This document shows, in pieces, positions 18,643 to 29,112 of a stretch of 64,000 bases of DNA (positions are counted from its first letter, which is position 1; every line of letters begins with the position of its first letter). A model generated the notes under the pieces. The model was not told where the DNA came from. It worked only from the letters and a program-made list of their open reading frames with translations, and made no database searches. The stretch covers positions 276,015-340,014 of the forward strand of contig NZ_LYCS01000003.1 in assembly GCF_001659985.1 (NCBI RefSeq). The letters run 5' to 3'. Origin of the DNA: Oceanobacillus sp. Castelsardo. Its GTDB lineage: Bacteria; Bacillota; Bacilli; Bacillales; Amphibacillaceae. A program made the translations under genes and the position numbers.

Positions 18643-18656
18643 TGTAACTGTTTACA
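18643..18656. promoter_or_regulatory. Candidate cre site upstream of xylA1
   Basis: TGTAACTGTTTACA is a near-palindrome that fits the cre consensus except at the central CG. It lies between the XylR-like operator and the start codon. Confidence 0.45.
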
Positions 18657-18678
18657 AATACATTATAACAACCCTATG

Positions 18679-18706
18679 TTAGTTTGTCCATCGAATGAAC
18701 AAAGTT
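18679..18706. promoter_or_regulatory. XylR-like operator upstream of xylA1
   Basis: GTTTGTCCATCGAATGAAC, with AAAGTT beyond, shares the consensus GTTTGTYYANYGRATGAAC with three other sites in the island (20328, 28326, 32328). The arms TTTGT-CAT and ATG-ACAAA are inverted repeats, as for ROK/XylR operators. Confidence 0.75.
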
Positions 18707-18744
18707 TTTATAAATTATTTTTTTAATTAAATAGAAAGGAAATA

Positions 18745-18773
18745 GAAAGGGTTCACTAAAAGTGAACCCTTTC
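18745..18773 (-). terminator. Terminator of the xylanase gene
   Basis: GAAAGGGTTCACT pairs perfectly with AGTGAACCCTTTC over a 3-base loop. It lies just after the stop of the minus-strand xylanase gene; the T-tract is modest. Confidence 0.8.
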
Positions 18774-18787
18774 ATGTATTCCATCTA

Positions 18788-20317
<1,530 letters not shown>

Positions 20318-20327
20318 TTAATACTTT

Positions 20328-20346
20328 GTTCGTTTAATGATTGAAC
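20328..20346. promoter_or_regulatory. XylR-like operator upstream of the xylanase
   Basis: GTTCGTTTAATGATTGAAC matches the copy before xylA2 at 16 of 19 positions. It sits just upstream of the ribosome site and so probably overlaps the promoter or the early transcript. Confidence 0.65.
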
Positions 20347-20560
20347 TAAGATGATTAAAAACTCGGATTCATATCACCTCATTTGTTAGTTTTTAGAATA
20401 GTTTAGATCTCACCCCTTTTTAAAACTAGTATTAATATCGTAAACTCTAAGATGAAAGCCCTATCATTTTTATTATACAGTAATAAACTTAGTATATCCA
20501 TTAGTCGAATGAAGTTTCTGAAAATTAGTCCTCCATCCTAGTTAGATGCTTCCTTATCAA

Positions 20561-21178
20561 CTAAAGATGGATTGCTTTCAATAATTCACTTACTGTTACC
20601 AACTCATAACCTTGTGATTTAAGTTCAGGAACTAGCACACTTACTGCTTCTATCGTTTGTGAACGATAGCCATATCCATCATGGAATATAAGGATGCTTC
20701 CATCTTTCACATGATTTCTTGATTTTGATAAAATAAAGTCAACTCCAGGCTGTTCCCAATCTAGGGCATCTGTATTCAGCGCACCAATCATTTGGTAACT
20801 CCTCTCCCTCAGCATTGAAATAGTTTTTTCATCATATGCAAGAAAAGGAGGGCGAAAGACAAGAGGCTTTGTTCCAGTAAATTTCTGGATTAAATTCTCA
20901 TTACGTTTCACTTCATTCAAACACTCGAGTGGGCTTAATTCAGTTAAATTAACATGTGAATACGTATGATTTCCAATTTCATGTCCTTGTCTAACAACCT
21001 CCCTAGCGATATCGGGATAGTTATCTATTTGTTCACCAATCATAAAAAATGTTGCTTTTCCTTCCACTTTTGCAAAAATATCCAAAATCTTTGGTGTAAA
21101 AATAGGATTTGGTCCATCATCAAAGGTAATGGCTATCCTCTTTTGTGTATTCGGTACTTCATTAATCACTTTATTCAA
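20561..21178 (-). CDS. CE4 polysaccharide deacetylase without signal peptide
   Basis: 205 residues, a single NodB-homology domain. Motif 1 ITFDDGP (Asp20, Asp21), motif 2 GHEIGNHTYSH (His71, His75 as metal ligands), motif 3 RPPFLAYDE in place of the usual RPPYG, motif 4 DALDW and motif 5 LIFHDG are visible. There is no signal peptide or membrane anchor, so it should act in the cytoplasm. CE4 enzymes remove acetyl groups from chitin, peptidoglycan or acetyl-xylan. In this island a cytoplasmic acetyl-xylo-oligosaccharide deacetylase is a reasonable inference. It follows the aldo/keto reductase by 77 bases. Confidence 0.87.
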   Translation of the reverse strand: MNKVINEVPNTQKRIAITFDDGPNPIFTPKILDIFAKVEGKATFFMIGEQIDNYPDIAREVVRQGHEIGNHTYSHVNLTELSPLECLNEVKRNENLIQKFTGTKPLVFRPPFLAYDEKTISMLRERSYQMIGALNTDALDWEQPGVDFILSKSRNHVKDGSILIFHDGYGYRSQTIEAVSVLVPELKSQGYELVTVSELLKAIHL

Positions 21179-21255
21179 TCACTTCGCCCCCTTCATGATT
21201 CCTATCATTGTAAAAGGCAGGTTATCCCTGCCTTTTACACAACGACCATATCTTA

Positions 21256-22239
21256 TTAATAAACACCACGAATATAATCTTTTACATTGTCATGATAGAA
21301 GGTTTTTAGTTGTTCCATTTCTTCTTGAGTATAATCTTTCACTTCAAGCGCACCCAAGTTATCTTCTACCTGTTTTACATTGCGGAAGCCGGGGATCACA
21401 CTTGTTACTGCATCATGTTCTAAAATCCATTTCAACGCAGCTTTCGTCATATTTTCTCTTCCTTTTGCAATCCATTCTAGCTGTTTACTTAGCTCAACAC
21501 CTTTTTTAAATTCAAGCCCGGCAAAAGTTTCTCCTACATTAAACGCTTCCCCATCTTGATTAAATCGACGATGGTCGTCTTCTTCAAATGTCGTATCCTT
21601 GCTAAATTTTCCTGTAAGTAATCCACTAGCTAATGGAACTCTTGCAAGAATTCCTATCCCATTTTTTACAGCTTGTGGGAACAATTCCTCCATTGGTTTT
21701 TGCCGGAATATATTAAAGATTACTTGTAAGGAACTCGCATTCGTATTCTCAATGCAATATAGCCCCTCGTCTACTGTTTCCACACTCACACCATAATAAC
21801 GAATTTTTCCTTCTGCTTTTAATTTTTCAAGAACATCAAATACACTACCATCTTGTAAGATTTCTAATGGTGGACAATGAATTTGATACAAATCAATTGT
21901 TTCGCGGTTTAAACGCTTCAAGCTACTTTCACAATATGCCCTCACTCGTTCTTCTGAATAATTATTGGGATCATGAATATCACCAGCACGGCAAAACTTC
22001 GAGGCAATATGTATCTCTGATTCCTTTCCTTTTGTCGCTTTTGCCAGTAATTCTTCCGCATGTCCATCCCCATAAACATCTGCTGTATCAAAGAAGTTCA
22101 CGCCTAAATCCATTGCACGCTGCAATCCTTTTAATGCCTCTGTATCATTTACCCTTCCCCATGAACCACCAACTGCCCAAGTTCCGAAGCTTAGCTCGCT
22201 AATTTTTAGATCTGTATTTCCAAGTTGTTTATAATTCAA
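21256..22239 (-). CDS. Aldo/keto reductase
   Basis: NADPH-dependent oxidoreductase, about 327 residues. Family features are the opening YKQLGNTDLKISELSFGTWAVGG, the catalytic Asp/Tyr in FFDTADVYGDGHAEELL, Lys in HIASKFC, then DLYQIHCPP and SVIPGFRNVKQVEDN. The frame can be extended to an ATG at 22263, but TAGGAGG lies six bases before a TTG at 22239 that gives the normal family N-terminus. It is last of a ThuA-Gfo-Gfo-AKR run on one strand, presumably acting on a sugar or sugar acid. Confidence 0.9.
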   Translation of the reverse strand: MNYKQLGNTDLKISELSFGTWAVGGSWGRVNDTEALKGLQRAMDLGVNFFDTADVYGDGHAEELLAKATKGKESEIHIASKFCRAGDIHDPNNYSEERVRAYCESSLKRLNRETIDLYQIHCPPLEILQDGSVFDVLEKLKAEGKIRYYGVSVETVDEGLYCIENTNASSLQVIFNIFRQKPMEELFPQAVKNGIGILARVPLASGLLTGKFSKDTTFEEDDHRRFNQDGEAFNVGETFAGLEFKKGVELSKQLEWIAKGRENMTKAALKWILEHDAVTSVIPGFRNVKQVEDNLGALEVKDYTQEEMEQLKTFYHDNVKDYIRGVY

Positions 22240-22355
22240 TTTTATCCTCCTATTCTTTACCATGACTTTTTAATGTTACTTTTGTCTACATAGATTTTCT
22301 ATATCCTCACCCATTGTCTCGCCTCAGCTGACTTTTCAACAGCCAATAATATCTT

Positions 22356-23462
22356 TTAATTTTTTAAACCGTCTTCAAAATTTGGTGCTGGTTGGTAATC
22401 TTCAGCAATCCCATTTAAAAACTCATATAATAGATGAATAAATGTATGTTCATAACCAATAATATGTCCAGCTGGCCAATAAGCACCTGTATATGGATGA
22501 ATTTCCTCCGTACAATTAATTAGACGAAACCCTTGTAATCCTGGTTCATCATCACCAAAATAAACCTCAAGATTATTCATATTTTCCATATCCCAACGAA
22601 CGGAACCTTTTTCTCCATTAATTTCAAATTTATTTTTATTTCGGTTACCACCAGCGAATCGGGTTGCTTCAAAAGTCCCCATGGCTCCATTTTCAAATCT
22701 AGCTAAAAATGCTACCGCATCATCAACAGTTACTTCCCCCAATGAACTAGTATCATCAGATGTAGCACTAAGCCCACCAGACATTTCACCAATCGGTCTT
22801 TTTTTAACGAAAGTTTCCATCATGGAAACCACCTCTTTGAACTCACCAACTAAATAACGAGCTAAATCAATACTATGTGCACCAATATCACCTAGCGCTC
22901 CAGATCCAGAGACTTCCTTCTTTAAGCGCCAGACAAGTGGGAATTGTGGATCCATAATAAAATCTTGTAAATAATCGGCCCGAAAGTGATAGATCCTCCC
23001 TAATCTTCCTTCCTCAATCAGTTTTTTAGTAAACTGAACTGCAGGGGCAAAACGATAGTTATGACATATCATGTGGGTTACATTATTTTGTTGAACAGCG
23101 TCATACATTCGTTGTGCTTCTTCCAATGTTAGTGCTAGTGGTTTCTCCGTAATGATGTGTTTTCCCGCCTCAACAGCTGCGATTGCAATTTCAGCATGGG
23201 TATGATTTGGTGTCACAATATCTATAACGTCAATATCCTCACGTTCAATTAGACGACGCCAATCTATTTCATAAGATTCCCATCCCATTTTATCAGCCGC
23301 TTCCTTCACAGCCACTTCATTTCTACCAGAGATAGCTTTCAGTACTGGTTTTACTTTCATATCAAAATAAAACGGTAAATCACGATATGCATGGCTGTGC
23401 GCTTTCCCCATAAATTGGTAACCAACCATACCGATTCGAATTTCGTTTTGATTTATACCCAA
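22356..23462 (-). CDS. Gfo/Idh/MocA family oxidoreductase 1
   Basis: 368 residues. The N-terminal Rossmann domain (IRIGMVGYQFMGKAHSHAY) carries the typical ITEKPLALTLEEAQ motif, whose EKP lysine is catalytic. The C-terminal alpha/beta domain contains GALGDIGAHSIDLARYLVG. Proteins of this type are NAD(P)-dependent sugar or inositol dehydrogenases. TTG start at 23462 with GGTGA about seven bases ahead. It lies 36 bases after the second Gfo-type gene. The substrate is unknown; the setting suggests a plant-polysaccharide side-chain sugar. Confidence 0.88.
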   Translation of the reverse strand: MGINQNEIRIGMVGYQFMGKAHSHAYRDLPFYFDMKVKPVLKAISGRNEVAVKEAADKMGWESYEIDWRRLIEREDIDVIDIVTPNHTHAEIAIAAVEAGKHIITEKPLALTLEEAQRMYDAVQQNNVTHMICHNYRFAPAVQFTKKLIEEGRLGRIYHFRADYLQDFIMDPQFPLVWRLKKEVSGSGALGDIGAHSIDLARYLVGEFKEVVSMMETFVKKRPIGEMSGGLSATSDDTSSLGEVTVDDAVAFLARFENGAMGTFEATRFAGGNRNKNKFEINGEKGSVRWDMENMNNLEVYFGDDEPGLQGFRLINCTEEIHPYTGAYWPAGHIIGYEHTFIHLLYEFLNGIAEDYQPAPNFEDGLKN

Positions 23463-23498
23463 TACATTTCACCGACCCTTTCTATAATATTGTTAAAA

Positions 23499-24578
23499 TT
23501 AGCTAAGTGGAATTGGGGTGGGTTGCTCACATGTACTAATTGGTTTATAATGTTTGTTTGTATCTGAGGCATCCTGGAAACCGTGCATGACATCTAATAC
23601 ATGAAAAGCAAGATACCCGTTTGCCCTTGGCTTTCTTCCTTCTATAATGGCTTGAGCCATGTCAGCAACACCAATACCTCTACTATTGTCTGTAAATCCA
23701 TGTGTTAAAGGAATTTCAGACCAATCGGATTGATTGTGTCGTCTAACAAACACTGGTCCACCAAATGTATTTGGATCAGGCACAACTAAGCTTCCCTTTG
23801 TACCATATATCTCTATGTTTGGTAAATGGTGATGCCATGTATCAAAACTTGTAATAATAGATGCAATTGCTCCACTTTCAAAATCTAGTACACCATTGAT
23901 TTGAGTTGGCGTATTTACTTGAATTTTCCCCCCATACTTTGGTTTGCTTGTTATGGTTCTTTCGGGGAAAGTTACTTTAGTTGATCCAGTTACTCGTTTT
24001 ATAGGGCCCATTAACGAAATTAGTGCAGTAAGATAGTAAGGACCCATATCAAACATTGGTCCACCACCCTCTTGATAATAAAAGCTAGGGTTTGGATGCC
24101 AGTTTTCATGCCCACGATTCATCATGAATGCGGTTGCAGAAATAGGATCACCAATCCAACCATCATCAATTAACTTTCTACAAGTTTGAATACCACCTCC
24201 TAAAAACGTGTCAGGGGCACTTCCAACAAGTAGTCCCTTTGCTTTTGCAGTTTCTAATATTATCTTTCCCTCTTCACGGGTAACAGCTAACGGTTTTTCT
24301 CCGTAGACATGCTTCCCTGCTTCAAGCGTAGCTAAATCAATCTTAGCATGGGCTCGAGGTGTAGTAAGATTAATAACAAGATCAATTTCTTTGTCTGCTA
24401 ACAACTCTTCTGTCGTATAGACTTTGTTAATTTCAAACACTTCTCCCCTTTGTTTTGCTAGATTACTATCCAAATCTGCACATGCTATAATATCAAAGGA
24501 ATCAAACATCTTAGCATTTTTAAAGTAAACTTCACTTATATTACCGCAGCCTACTATACCCACTTTTACTTTTTCCAT
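23499..24578 (-). CDS. Gfo/Idh/MocA family oxidoreductase 2
   Basis: 359 residues from the ATG at 24578 (a TTG three bases earlier is also possible). Rossmann motif VGIVGCGNISEVYFKNA, catalytic GEKPLAVTREEGK, and a second-domain block GGGPMFDMGPYYLTALISLMGPIKRVTG. It differs clearly from its neighbour at 22356 and is probably specific for another intermediate. Spaced 44 bases from the ThuA gene upstream and 36 from the next gene, it looks like part of one transcript. Confidence 0.88.
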   Translation of the reverse strand: MEKVKVGIVGCGNISEVYFKNAKMFDSFDIIACADLDSNLAKQRGEVFEINKVYTTEELLADKEIDLVINLTTPRAHAKIDLATLEAGKHVYGEKPLAVTREEGKIILETAKAKGLLVGSAPDTFLGGGIQTCRKLIDDGWIGDPISATAFMMNRGHENWHPNPSFYYQEGGGPMFDMGPYYLTALISLMGPIKRVTGSTKVTFPERTITSKPKYGGKIQVNTPTQINGVLDFESGAIASIITSFDTWHHHLPNIEIYGTKGSLVVPDPNTFGGPVFVRRHNQSDWSEIPLTHGFTDNSRGIGVADMAQAIIEGRKPRANGYLAFHVLDVMHGFQDASDTNKHYKPISTCEQPTPIPLS

Positions 24579-24622
24579 CAAATCATCCCATTCTATCTTG
24601 CTTCATTATTTAATATGACTTT

Positions 24623-25273
24623 CTATCTGCTTGCCCAAACGAATCCTTTCCGCACTAACTTGATAACTTCTGGCATTCTAACAATCTCTGCAATATGTCC
24701 TAATGAACAATAATAGACCTTTCCTTTTCCCCATTTTTTTGTCCAGACTACCGGCATATCTACCTCACCATTCACTTGATGTGGACCCTCCGCAATTGGA
24801 AATCTAGTTGTGGCATGCACCTTAACTGCAGGGTCTACATGCATATAATATTGTTCCGAAACAACAGTAAAATCTTCCATTCCTTCTGTGAGAGGGTGAT
24901 CAGGGTCTAAAATATGCACTTGATAAGTCATACCATCATTACCTGGATGGGCAACCCACTGACCCCCAACCATAAATTGATATTCTGTTTCCATACGAAA
25001 AGAGTCTCCCATTCCCCCATGTAGTCCAGCTAAACCAGTACCCTTTGCTACAGCATCCATAAGTGCCTGTAATTGTTCTTTCATAATGGTACCTTGTGTC
25101 CAATTAGGAACTATTAGATCATAATTGCTTAAATCATCTTCTTCTAGCGTTATTAAAGTATCTGTGATTTTCACTTCGAAATTTTCCTTCCTTAAGATAT
25201 CTGCTAATATTTTAGCTACATCTTTGGGTTCATGTCCTTCCCATCCCCCTTGGAAAATCAATGCCTTTTTCAT
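24623..25273 (-). CDS. ThuA domain protein
   Basis: 216 residues with a class-I glutamine-amidotransferase-like fold typical of ThuA (trehalose utilisation) proteins: ALIFQGGWEGHEP at the start, LAGLHGGMGDSFR near residue 85, and MPVVWTKKWGKGKVYYCSLGH near the end. ThuA proteins often accompany Gfo/Idh/MocA dehydrogenases in sugar pathways, where they help 3-keto sugar metabolism. It is first of the ThuA-Gfo-Gfo-AKR run and is separated from xylB by a terminator. Confidence 0.87.
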   Translation of the reverse strand: MKKALIFQGGWEGHEPKDVAKILADILRKENFEVKITDTLITLEEDDLSNYDLIVPNWTQGTIMKEQLQALMDAVAKGTGLAGLHGGMGDSFRMETEYQFMVGGQWVAHPGNDGMTYQVHILDPDHPLTEGMEDFTVVSEQYYMHVDPAVKVHATTRFPIAEGPHQVNGEVDMPVVWTKKWGKGKVYYCSLGHIAEIVRMPEVIKLVRKGFVWASR

Positions 25274-25318
25274 AATAAAATATCTCCTTCATTATAGATT
25301 TCTTAAAAGTAAATCATA

Positions 25319-25370
25319 TGAAAAAATAGGCTATCCCTATTTTTATGTTACTTACATTCTGAGATAGCCT
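25319..25370 (-). terminator. Terminator of xylA2-xylB
   Basis: On the minus strand AGGCTATC pairs with GATAGCCT across a long loop and is followed by TTTTTT. It separates xylB from the ThuA run. Confidence 0.7.
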
Positions 25371-25376
25371 TTTCTA

Positions 25377-26879
25377 CTATTGCTTCCGATATTCCATTAA
25401 TCTCTGGTTCAGTTCACTGGTTTCACTATAAACTGTTTTATAAATAGCAAATAATTCCTTATACTTTTCCACATTTTCTGGAATGGGTTGATATAATTTA
25501 TCTTCTTTCAAAAATTCATCGGCACAATCTTTCAACGAATCAAACCATCCACAACCATATGCAGCTAGCATAGCTGCGCCCATTCCTGGTCCTTGCTCAC
25601 TTTGCATTTTCACGATGTTAGCATTGAAAATATCTGCTTGCATTTGTAGCCAAGATTCATTTTTTGCTCCTCCACCGATAGAAATTACCGTATTAATGTT
25701 TTTACCATTCTCCCTGAAAATTTCTACTGATTCATTTAATGAAAAAGTGATCCCTTCTAACACCGCACGTGCAAAATGCTTTCTTTCATGAGAAGCATCC
25801 ATTCCAATAAAGCTTCCACGAATATTAGCATCTACATGAGGAGTTCTTTCCCCAACAATATATGGTGTGAAGAGTAATCCATTTGATCCTACTGGAACAG
25901 TATCTACATCCGCTAGTAATTCATCGAAACTTATTTCCTTTGCAAATGTATCTTTAAACCAAGAAAGACTATATCCTGCAGCCAATGTTACTCCCATCGT
26001 ATAAAATACATCAGATGCAGCATGATTAAAGTAGTGTACTTTTCCTCCAAAGTCCTTACCACCTTCTTCTTCATAAGATAAAACTACACCTGAAGTTCCA
26101 GTACTAGCTAATGTCTTTCCTTCTTCTAATATTCCAGATCCTATCGCACCACATGCGTTATCTGCACCACCGGCAAAAACACGTGTTGCCATACTTAAAC
26201 CTGTTGACTCTGCAATCTCTGCAGTAATGGTTCCTACCTCATCATGAGAGTCAATAAGCGGTGGGCAAATTTCCGGATTGATGTCTAAAATATCACAGAT
26301 TTCCTTACTCCACTCTTTCTCAGCTACATCCAATAATAATGTTCCAGCAGCGTCTGAGTATTCCATATGCAACTGACCCGTTAATCGATAACGTACATAA
26401 TCCTTTGGTAGCACAAAGAACTGTGTTTTACGGAAGATTTCCGGTTCATTATTTTTTACCCAAAGAATTTTCGGTAAAGTAAATCCTTCTAAAGCAATAT
26501 TTTTCGTAATATGAAGCAAGCGTTCTCTACCAACACGTTCATATATTTCTTCACATTCTTTTGTAGTACGTGTATCATTCCAAAGAATTGCATTGCGAAG
26601 TACTCCCTTGTTTTCATCAAGTAGAACCAATCCGTGCATTTGACCAGAAAAGCTCAATCCTTCAATATCTTCAGGATTTCCATCAAATGATGTTAATAGT
26701 TCAGAAATACCAACAATGGTCTGTTCCACCCAATCATTTGGATTCTGTTCACTATAACCTATTTTTTCTTGAAATAATGGATAAGGTTTAGAAATCTCGT
26801 TCGTTACTTCTCCATGTTGATTCACTAATAAAATCTTTACAGCACTTGTTCCTAAGTCTACTCCGATGACATATTTCAT
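25377..26879 (-). CDS. xylB: Xylulokinase
   Basis: Phosphorylates D-xylulose with ATP to xylulose 5-phosphate, the entry to the pentose phosphate pathway. About 500 residues of FGGY kinase: N-terminal VIGVDLGTSAVKILLV (phosphate 1), LSFSGQMHGLVLLD, the conserved ILWNDTRT, FAGGADNACGAIGSG, and the C-terminal ISIGGGAKNESWLQMQADIF with GPGMGAAMLAAYG. GAGGAG lies eight bases before the ATG at 26879. It follows xylA2 by 82 bases. Confidence 0.95.
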   Translation of the reverse strand: MKYVIGVDLGTSAVKILLVNQHGEVTNEISKPYPLFQEKIGYSEQNPNDWVEQTIVGISELLTSFDGNPEDIEGLSFSGQMHGLVLLDENKGVLRNAILWNDTRTTKECEEIYERVGRERLLHITKNIALEGFTLPKILWVKNNEPEIFRKTQFFVLPKDYVRYRLTGQLHMEYSDAAGTLLLDVAEKEWSKEICDILDINPEICPPLIDSHDEVGTITAEIAESTGLSMATRVFAGGADNACGAIGSGILEEGKTLASTGTSGVVLSYEEEGGKDFGGKVHYFNHAASDVFYTMGVTLAAGYSLSWFKDTFAKEISFDELLADVDTVPVGSNGLLFTPYIVGERTPHVDANIRGSFIGMDASHERKHFARAVLEGITFSLNESVEIFRENGKNINTVISIGGGAKNESWLQMQADIFNANIVKMQSEQGPGMGAAMLAAYGCGWFDSLKDCADEFLKEDKLYQPIPENVEKYKELFAIYKTVYSETSELNQRLMEYRKQ

Positions 26880-26909
26880 GTTAGTCACTCCTCAAGTTTT
26901 AAAGTGAAA

Positions 26910-26938
26910 CACATACAGCAGGATTTCTACTGTATGTG
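26910..26938 (-). terminator. Hairpin between xylA2 and xylB
   Basis: CACATACAG pairs perfectly with CTGTATGTG around an 11-base loop. The T-tract on the minus strand is weak, so it may be a partial terminator or an mRNA-stabilising stem that sets a higher level of XylA than of XylB. Confidence 0.55.
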
Positions 26939-26961
26939 AATTGTTTTATTAAAAATACCGA

Positions 26962-28287
26962 TTATTCGCCAGCAAATGTTGTTAATAGATATTGATTAAT
27001 CGTAGCTTTGATGCGTTCTAATTTACCAGATTCGTTTTTAATTTCAGTTAAGCCTAGGGCATGTTCTTCAAGTTTGTGGAAATCCGTGTTTCCTTCTACT
27101 ATGTCAAGACCAACGCCTTCTTTGTAACTCGCATAACGATCTTCTATTACGTTCTCTAGTACTCTATCTTCTATTAAACGTTGGGCCACTTTTAATCCTA
27201 CTGCGAAACTGTCCATTCCTGCGATGTGCGCATGGAATAAATCTTCTGGAGTAAAGGATCCACGGCGAACCTTCGCATCAAAATTCAAGCCACCACGTCC
27301 TAGTCCACCATTTTTCAAGATTTCATACATGGCTAGTGTTGTTGCATATAAATCAGTTGGGAATTCATCTGTATCCCATCCTAGTAATGGATGTCCTTGA
27401 TTCGCATCTACTGAGCCTAACATATTATGAATACGTGCATAGTGTAATTCATGTTCAAATGTATGACCAGCTAGTGTCGCATGGTTTGCTTCAATATTAA
27501 ATTTGAAGACATCTTCTAGGCCATAATTTTGTAGAAATGCGTAGCCACTCGCTACATCAAAATCATATTGATGCGATGTTGGTTCTTTTGGTTTTGGTTC
27601 GATTAGGAATTGCGCATCAAACCCAATTTCCTTCGCGTAATCATTTGCCATATGGAAGAGGCGGCCAAGATTATCCATTTCTAATTTCATATCCGTGTTT
27701 AATAAGGTTTCGTATCCTTCACGTCCACCCCAGAATACATAATTTTCTGCACCTAGTTCTTTCCCAACTTCTAAACCTTTTTTCACTTTCGCAGCTGCAT
27801 AAGCGAAAACATCGGCATTACTGGATGAACCTGCCCCATGCACGAAACGTGGATGACTGAAATTATTTACTGTATTCCAAAGTAGTTTGGTTTTACTGTC
27901 TTGCATATAATCTTTCATCATAGCAACGATAACATCTAGATTTTCATTCGATTCTTTTAAACTATCCCCTTCTGGTGCGATGTCCACGTCATGGAAGCAG
28001 AAATACGGTACATTTAGTTTTTCAAAAAATTCAAATGCTGCTTCCACACGAGCTTTAGCTCGATCCATACCTTGATATTTATCCCATGGGCGGATGGCAG
28101 TACCTGTACCAAATGGATCTGATAAATCCTCTGTAAAGGTATGCCAGTATGCAACACCAAAACGAAGGATCTCTTCCATCGACTTTTCGCCTACTTTTTC
28201 TTCTGGATTATAAAATTTAAATGCAAATGGATTGGTTGATTTTGGTCCTTCATATTGAATTTTATTGATATAATTAAAGTAAGTCAT
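26962..28287 (-). CDS. xylA: Xylose isomerase, copy 2
   Basis: Same length (441) and active-site motifs as the copy at 17295-18620: [65 protein letters not shown]. Differences are scattered conservative changes, mainly in the N-terminal third and the last 70 residues, so both copies look functional. This copy is in the classical xylA-xylB order with a XylR-like operator upstream. AGGTAA lies before the ATG. Confidence 0.96.
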   Translation of the reverse strand: MTYFNYINKIQYEGPKSTNPFAFKFYNPEEKVGEKSMEEILRFGVAYWHTFTEDLSDPFGTGTAIRPWDKYQGMDRAKARVEAAFEFFEKLNVPYFCFHDVDIAPEGDSLKESNENLDVIVAMMKDYMQDSKTKLLWNTVNNFSHPRFVHGAGSSSNADVFAYAAAKVKKGLEVGKELGAENYVFWGGREGYETLLNTDMKLEMDNLGRLFHMANDYAKEIGFDAQFLIEPKPKEPTSHQYDFDVASGYAFLQNYGLEDVFKFNIEANHATLAGHTFEHELHYARIHNMLGSVDANQGHPLLGWDTDEFPTDLYATTLAMYEILKNGGLGRGGLNFDAKVRRGSFTPEDLFHAHIAGMDSFAVGLKVAQRLIEDRVLENVIEDRYASYKEGVGLDIVEGNTDFHKLEEHALGLTEIKNESGKLERIKATINQYLLTTFAGE

Positions 28288-28325
28288 TTTACATTACCTC
28301 CGATTCATTAATTATCTTACTACAA

Positions 28326-28346
28326 AGTTCATTCATTGAACAAACA
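28326..28346. promoter_or_regulatory. XylR-like operator between xylA2 and the yesL-like gene
   Basis: On the minus strand GTTTGTTCAATGAATGAAC fits the island consensus; further TTTG/CAAA repeats flank it. It lies about 40 bases before xylA2 in the divergent region and could affect both directions. A TTGACA at about 28382 with a poor -10 may serve the plus-strand gene. Confidence 0.72.
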
Positions 28347-28452
28347 AAGTTGTGTATACGTATTCAATTAAAGTATAATTGACATACTTATTAAATATTA
28401 CTATTAGATAGACTTAGCATTATTACATGGAACTACATTAGGAGGAACTATT

Positions 28453-29070
28453 ATGAATAGCACATACTCAGCGATTTATACCATATTAGAATGGATTACG
28501 AAATTTGCGTTTGTGAATCTATTATGGATTCTTTTCACCTTGGCTGGTGGGGTTATCTTTGGTTTTTACCCGTCTACCGTAGCCATGTTTGCCATTGTCA
28601 GAGATTGGCTGCGTGGCAATCCCGACTCCCCTGTATTCAATACATTCTGGAAATACTTTAAAAGGGACTTCACCAAGAGCAACATACTCGGAATATTGTT
28701 AGATTTAATTATTATATTAATTGGGTTAGATTTATTCTATATTAAATCTAACAATAATGATCTATTATCATATACCTACATTCCTTTATTTGCATTTATG
28801 CTTATTTTCTTATTATTTATCTTTTATTTGTTTCCAGCCTTTGTGCACTTTCAACTTAAGGTTCCAAAGTTAATAAAAAATTCCTTTTTAATTATGTTAA
28901 TTAGTCCGCTCTACACCTTTTTAATGGTCATTTGCTTCGTTTCTATTTACTTTATCATGAGAGCAATTCCAGCCCTATTCTTCATTTTTGGGGGTATAAC
29001 CTTTGCCTTTATTACAACATGGCTTTGTTTATATGCCTTTGATAGAATACAAGCAAAGCAAAAAAATTAG
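28453..29070 (+). CDS. YesL/DUF624 family membrane protein
   Basis: 205 residues with about five helices. The DUF624 pattern is visible: FAFVNLLWILFTLAGGVIFGFYPSTVAMFAIVRDWLRG followed by F..YFKRDFTKSN. YesL-type proteins commonly sit beside sugar ABC transporters of plant-polysaccharide clusters, probably as accessory membrane proteins; their function is unproven. AGGAGGA lies seven bases before the ATG. It is divergent from xylA2 and converges on the ABC genes. Confidence 0.87.
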   Translation: MNSTYSAIYTILEWITKFAFVNLLWILFTLAGGVIFGFYPSTVAMFAIVRDWLRGNPDSPVFNTFWKYFKRDFTKSNILGILLDLIIILIGLDLFYIKSNNNDLLSYTYIPLFAFMLIFLLFIFYLFPAFVHFQLKVPKLIKNSFLIMLISPLYTFLMVICFVSIYFIMRAIPALFFIFGGITFAFITTWLCLYAFDRIQAKQKN

Positions 29071-29081
29071 GAAGTAATCTG

Positions 29082-29112
29082 CACCTCATTACTTAAATGG
29101 TGAGGTGTTTTA
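29082..29112 (+). terminator. Terminator between the yesL-like gene and the ABC permease
   Basis: CACCTCA pairs with TGAGGTG, with a further partial pair inside, followed by TTTTATT. It probably ends the plus-strand gene. Confidence 0.8.

Noticed and set aside
20480-20520. Possible second XylR operator upstream of the xylanase (TATCCATTAG..CGAATGAAG)
   Set aside because: The half-sites are present but spaced four bases too far apart compared with the other four sites.
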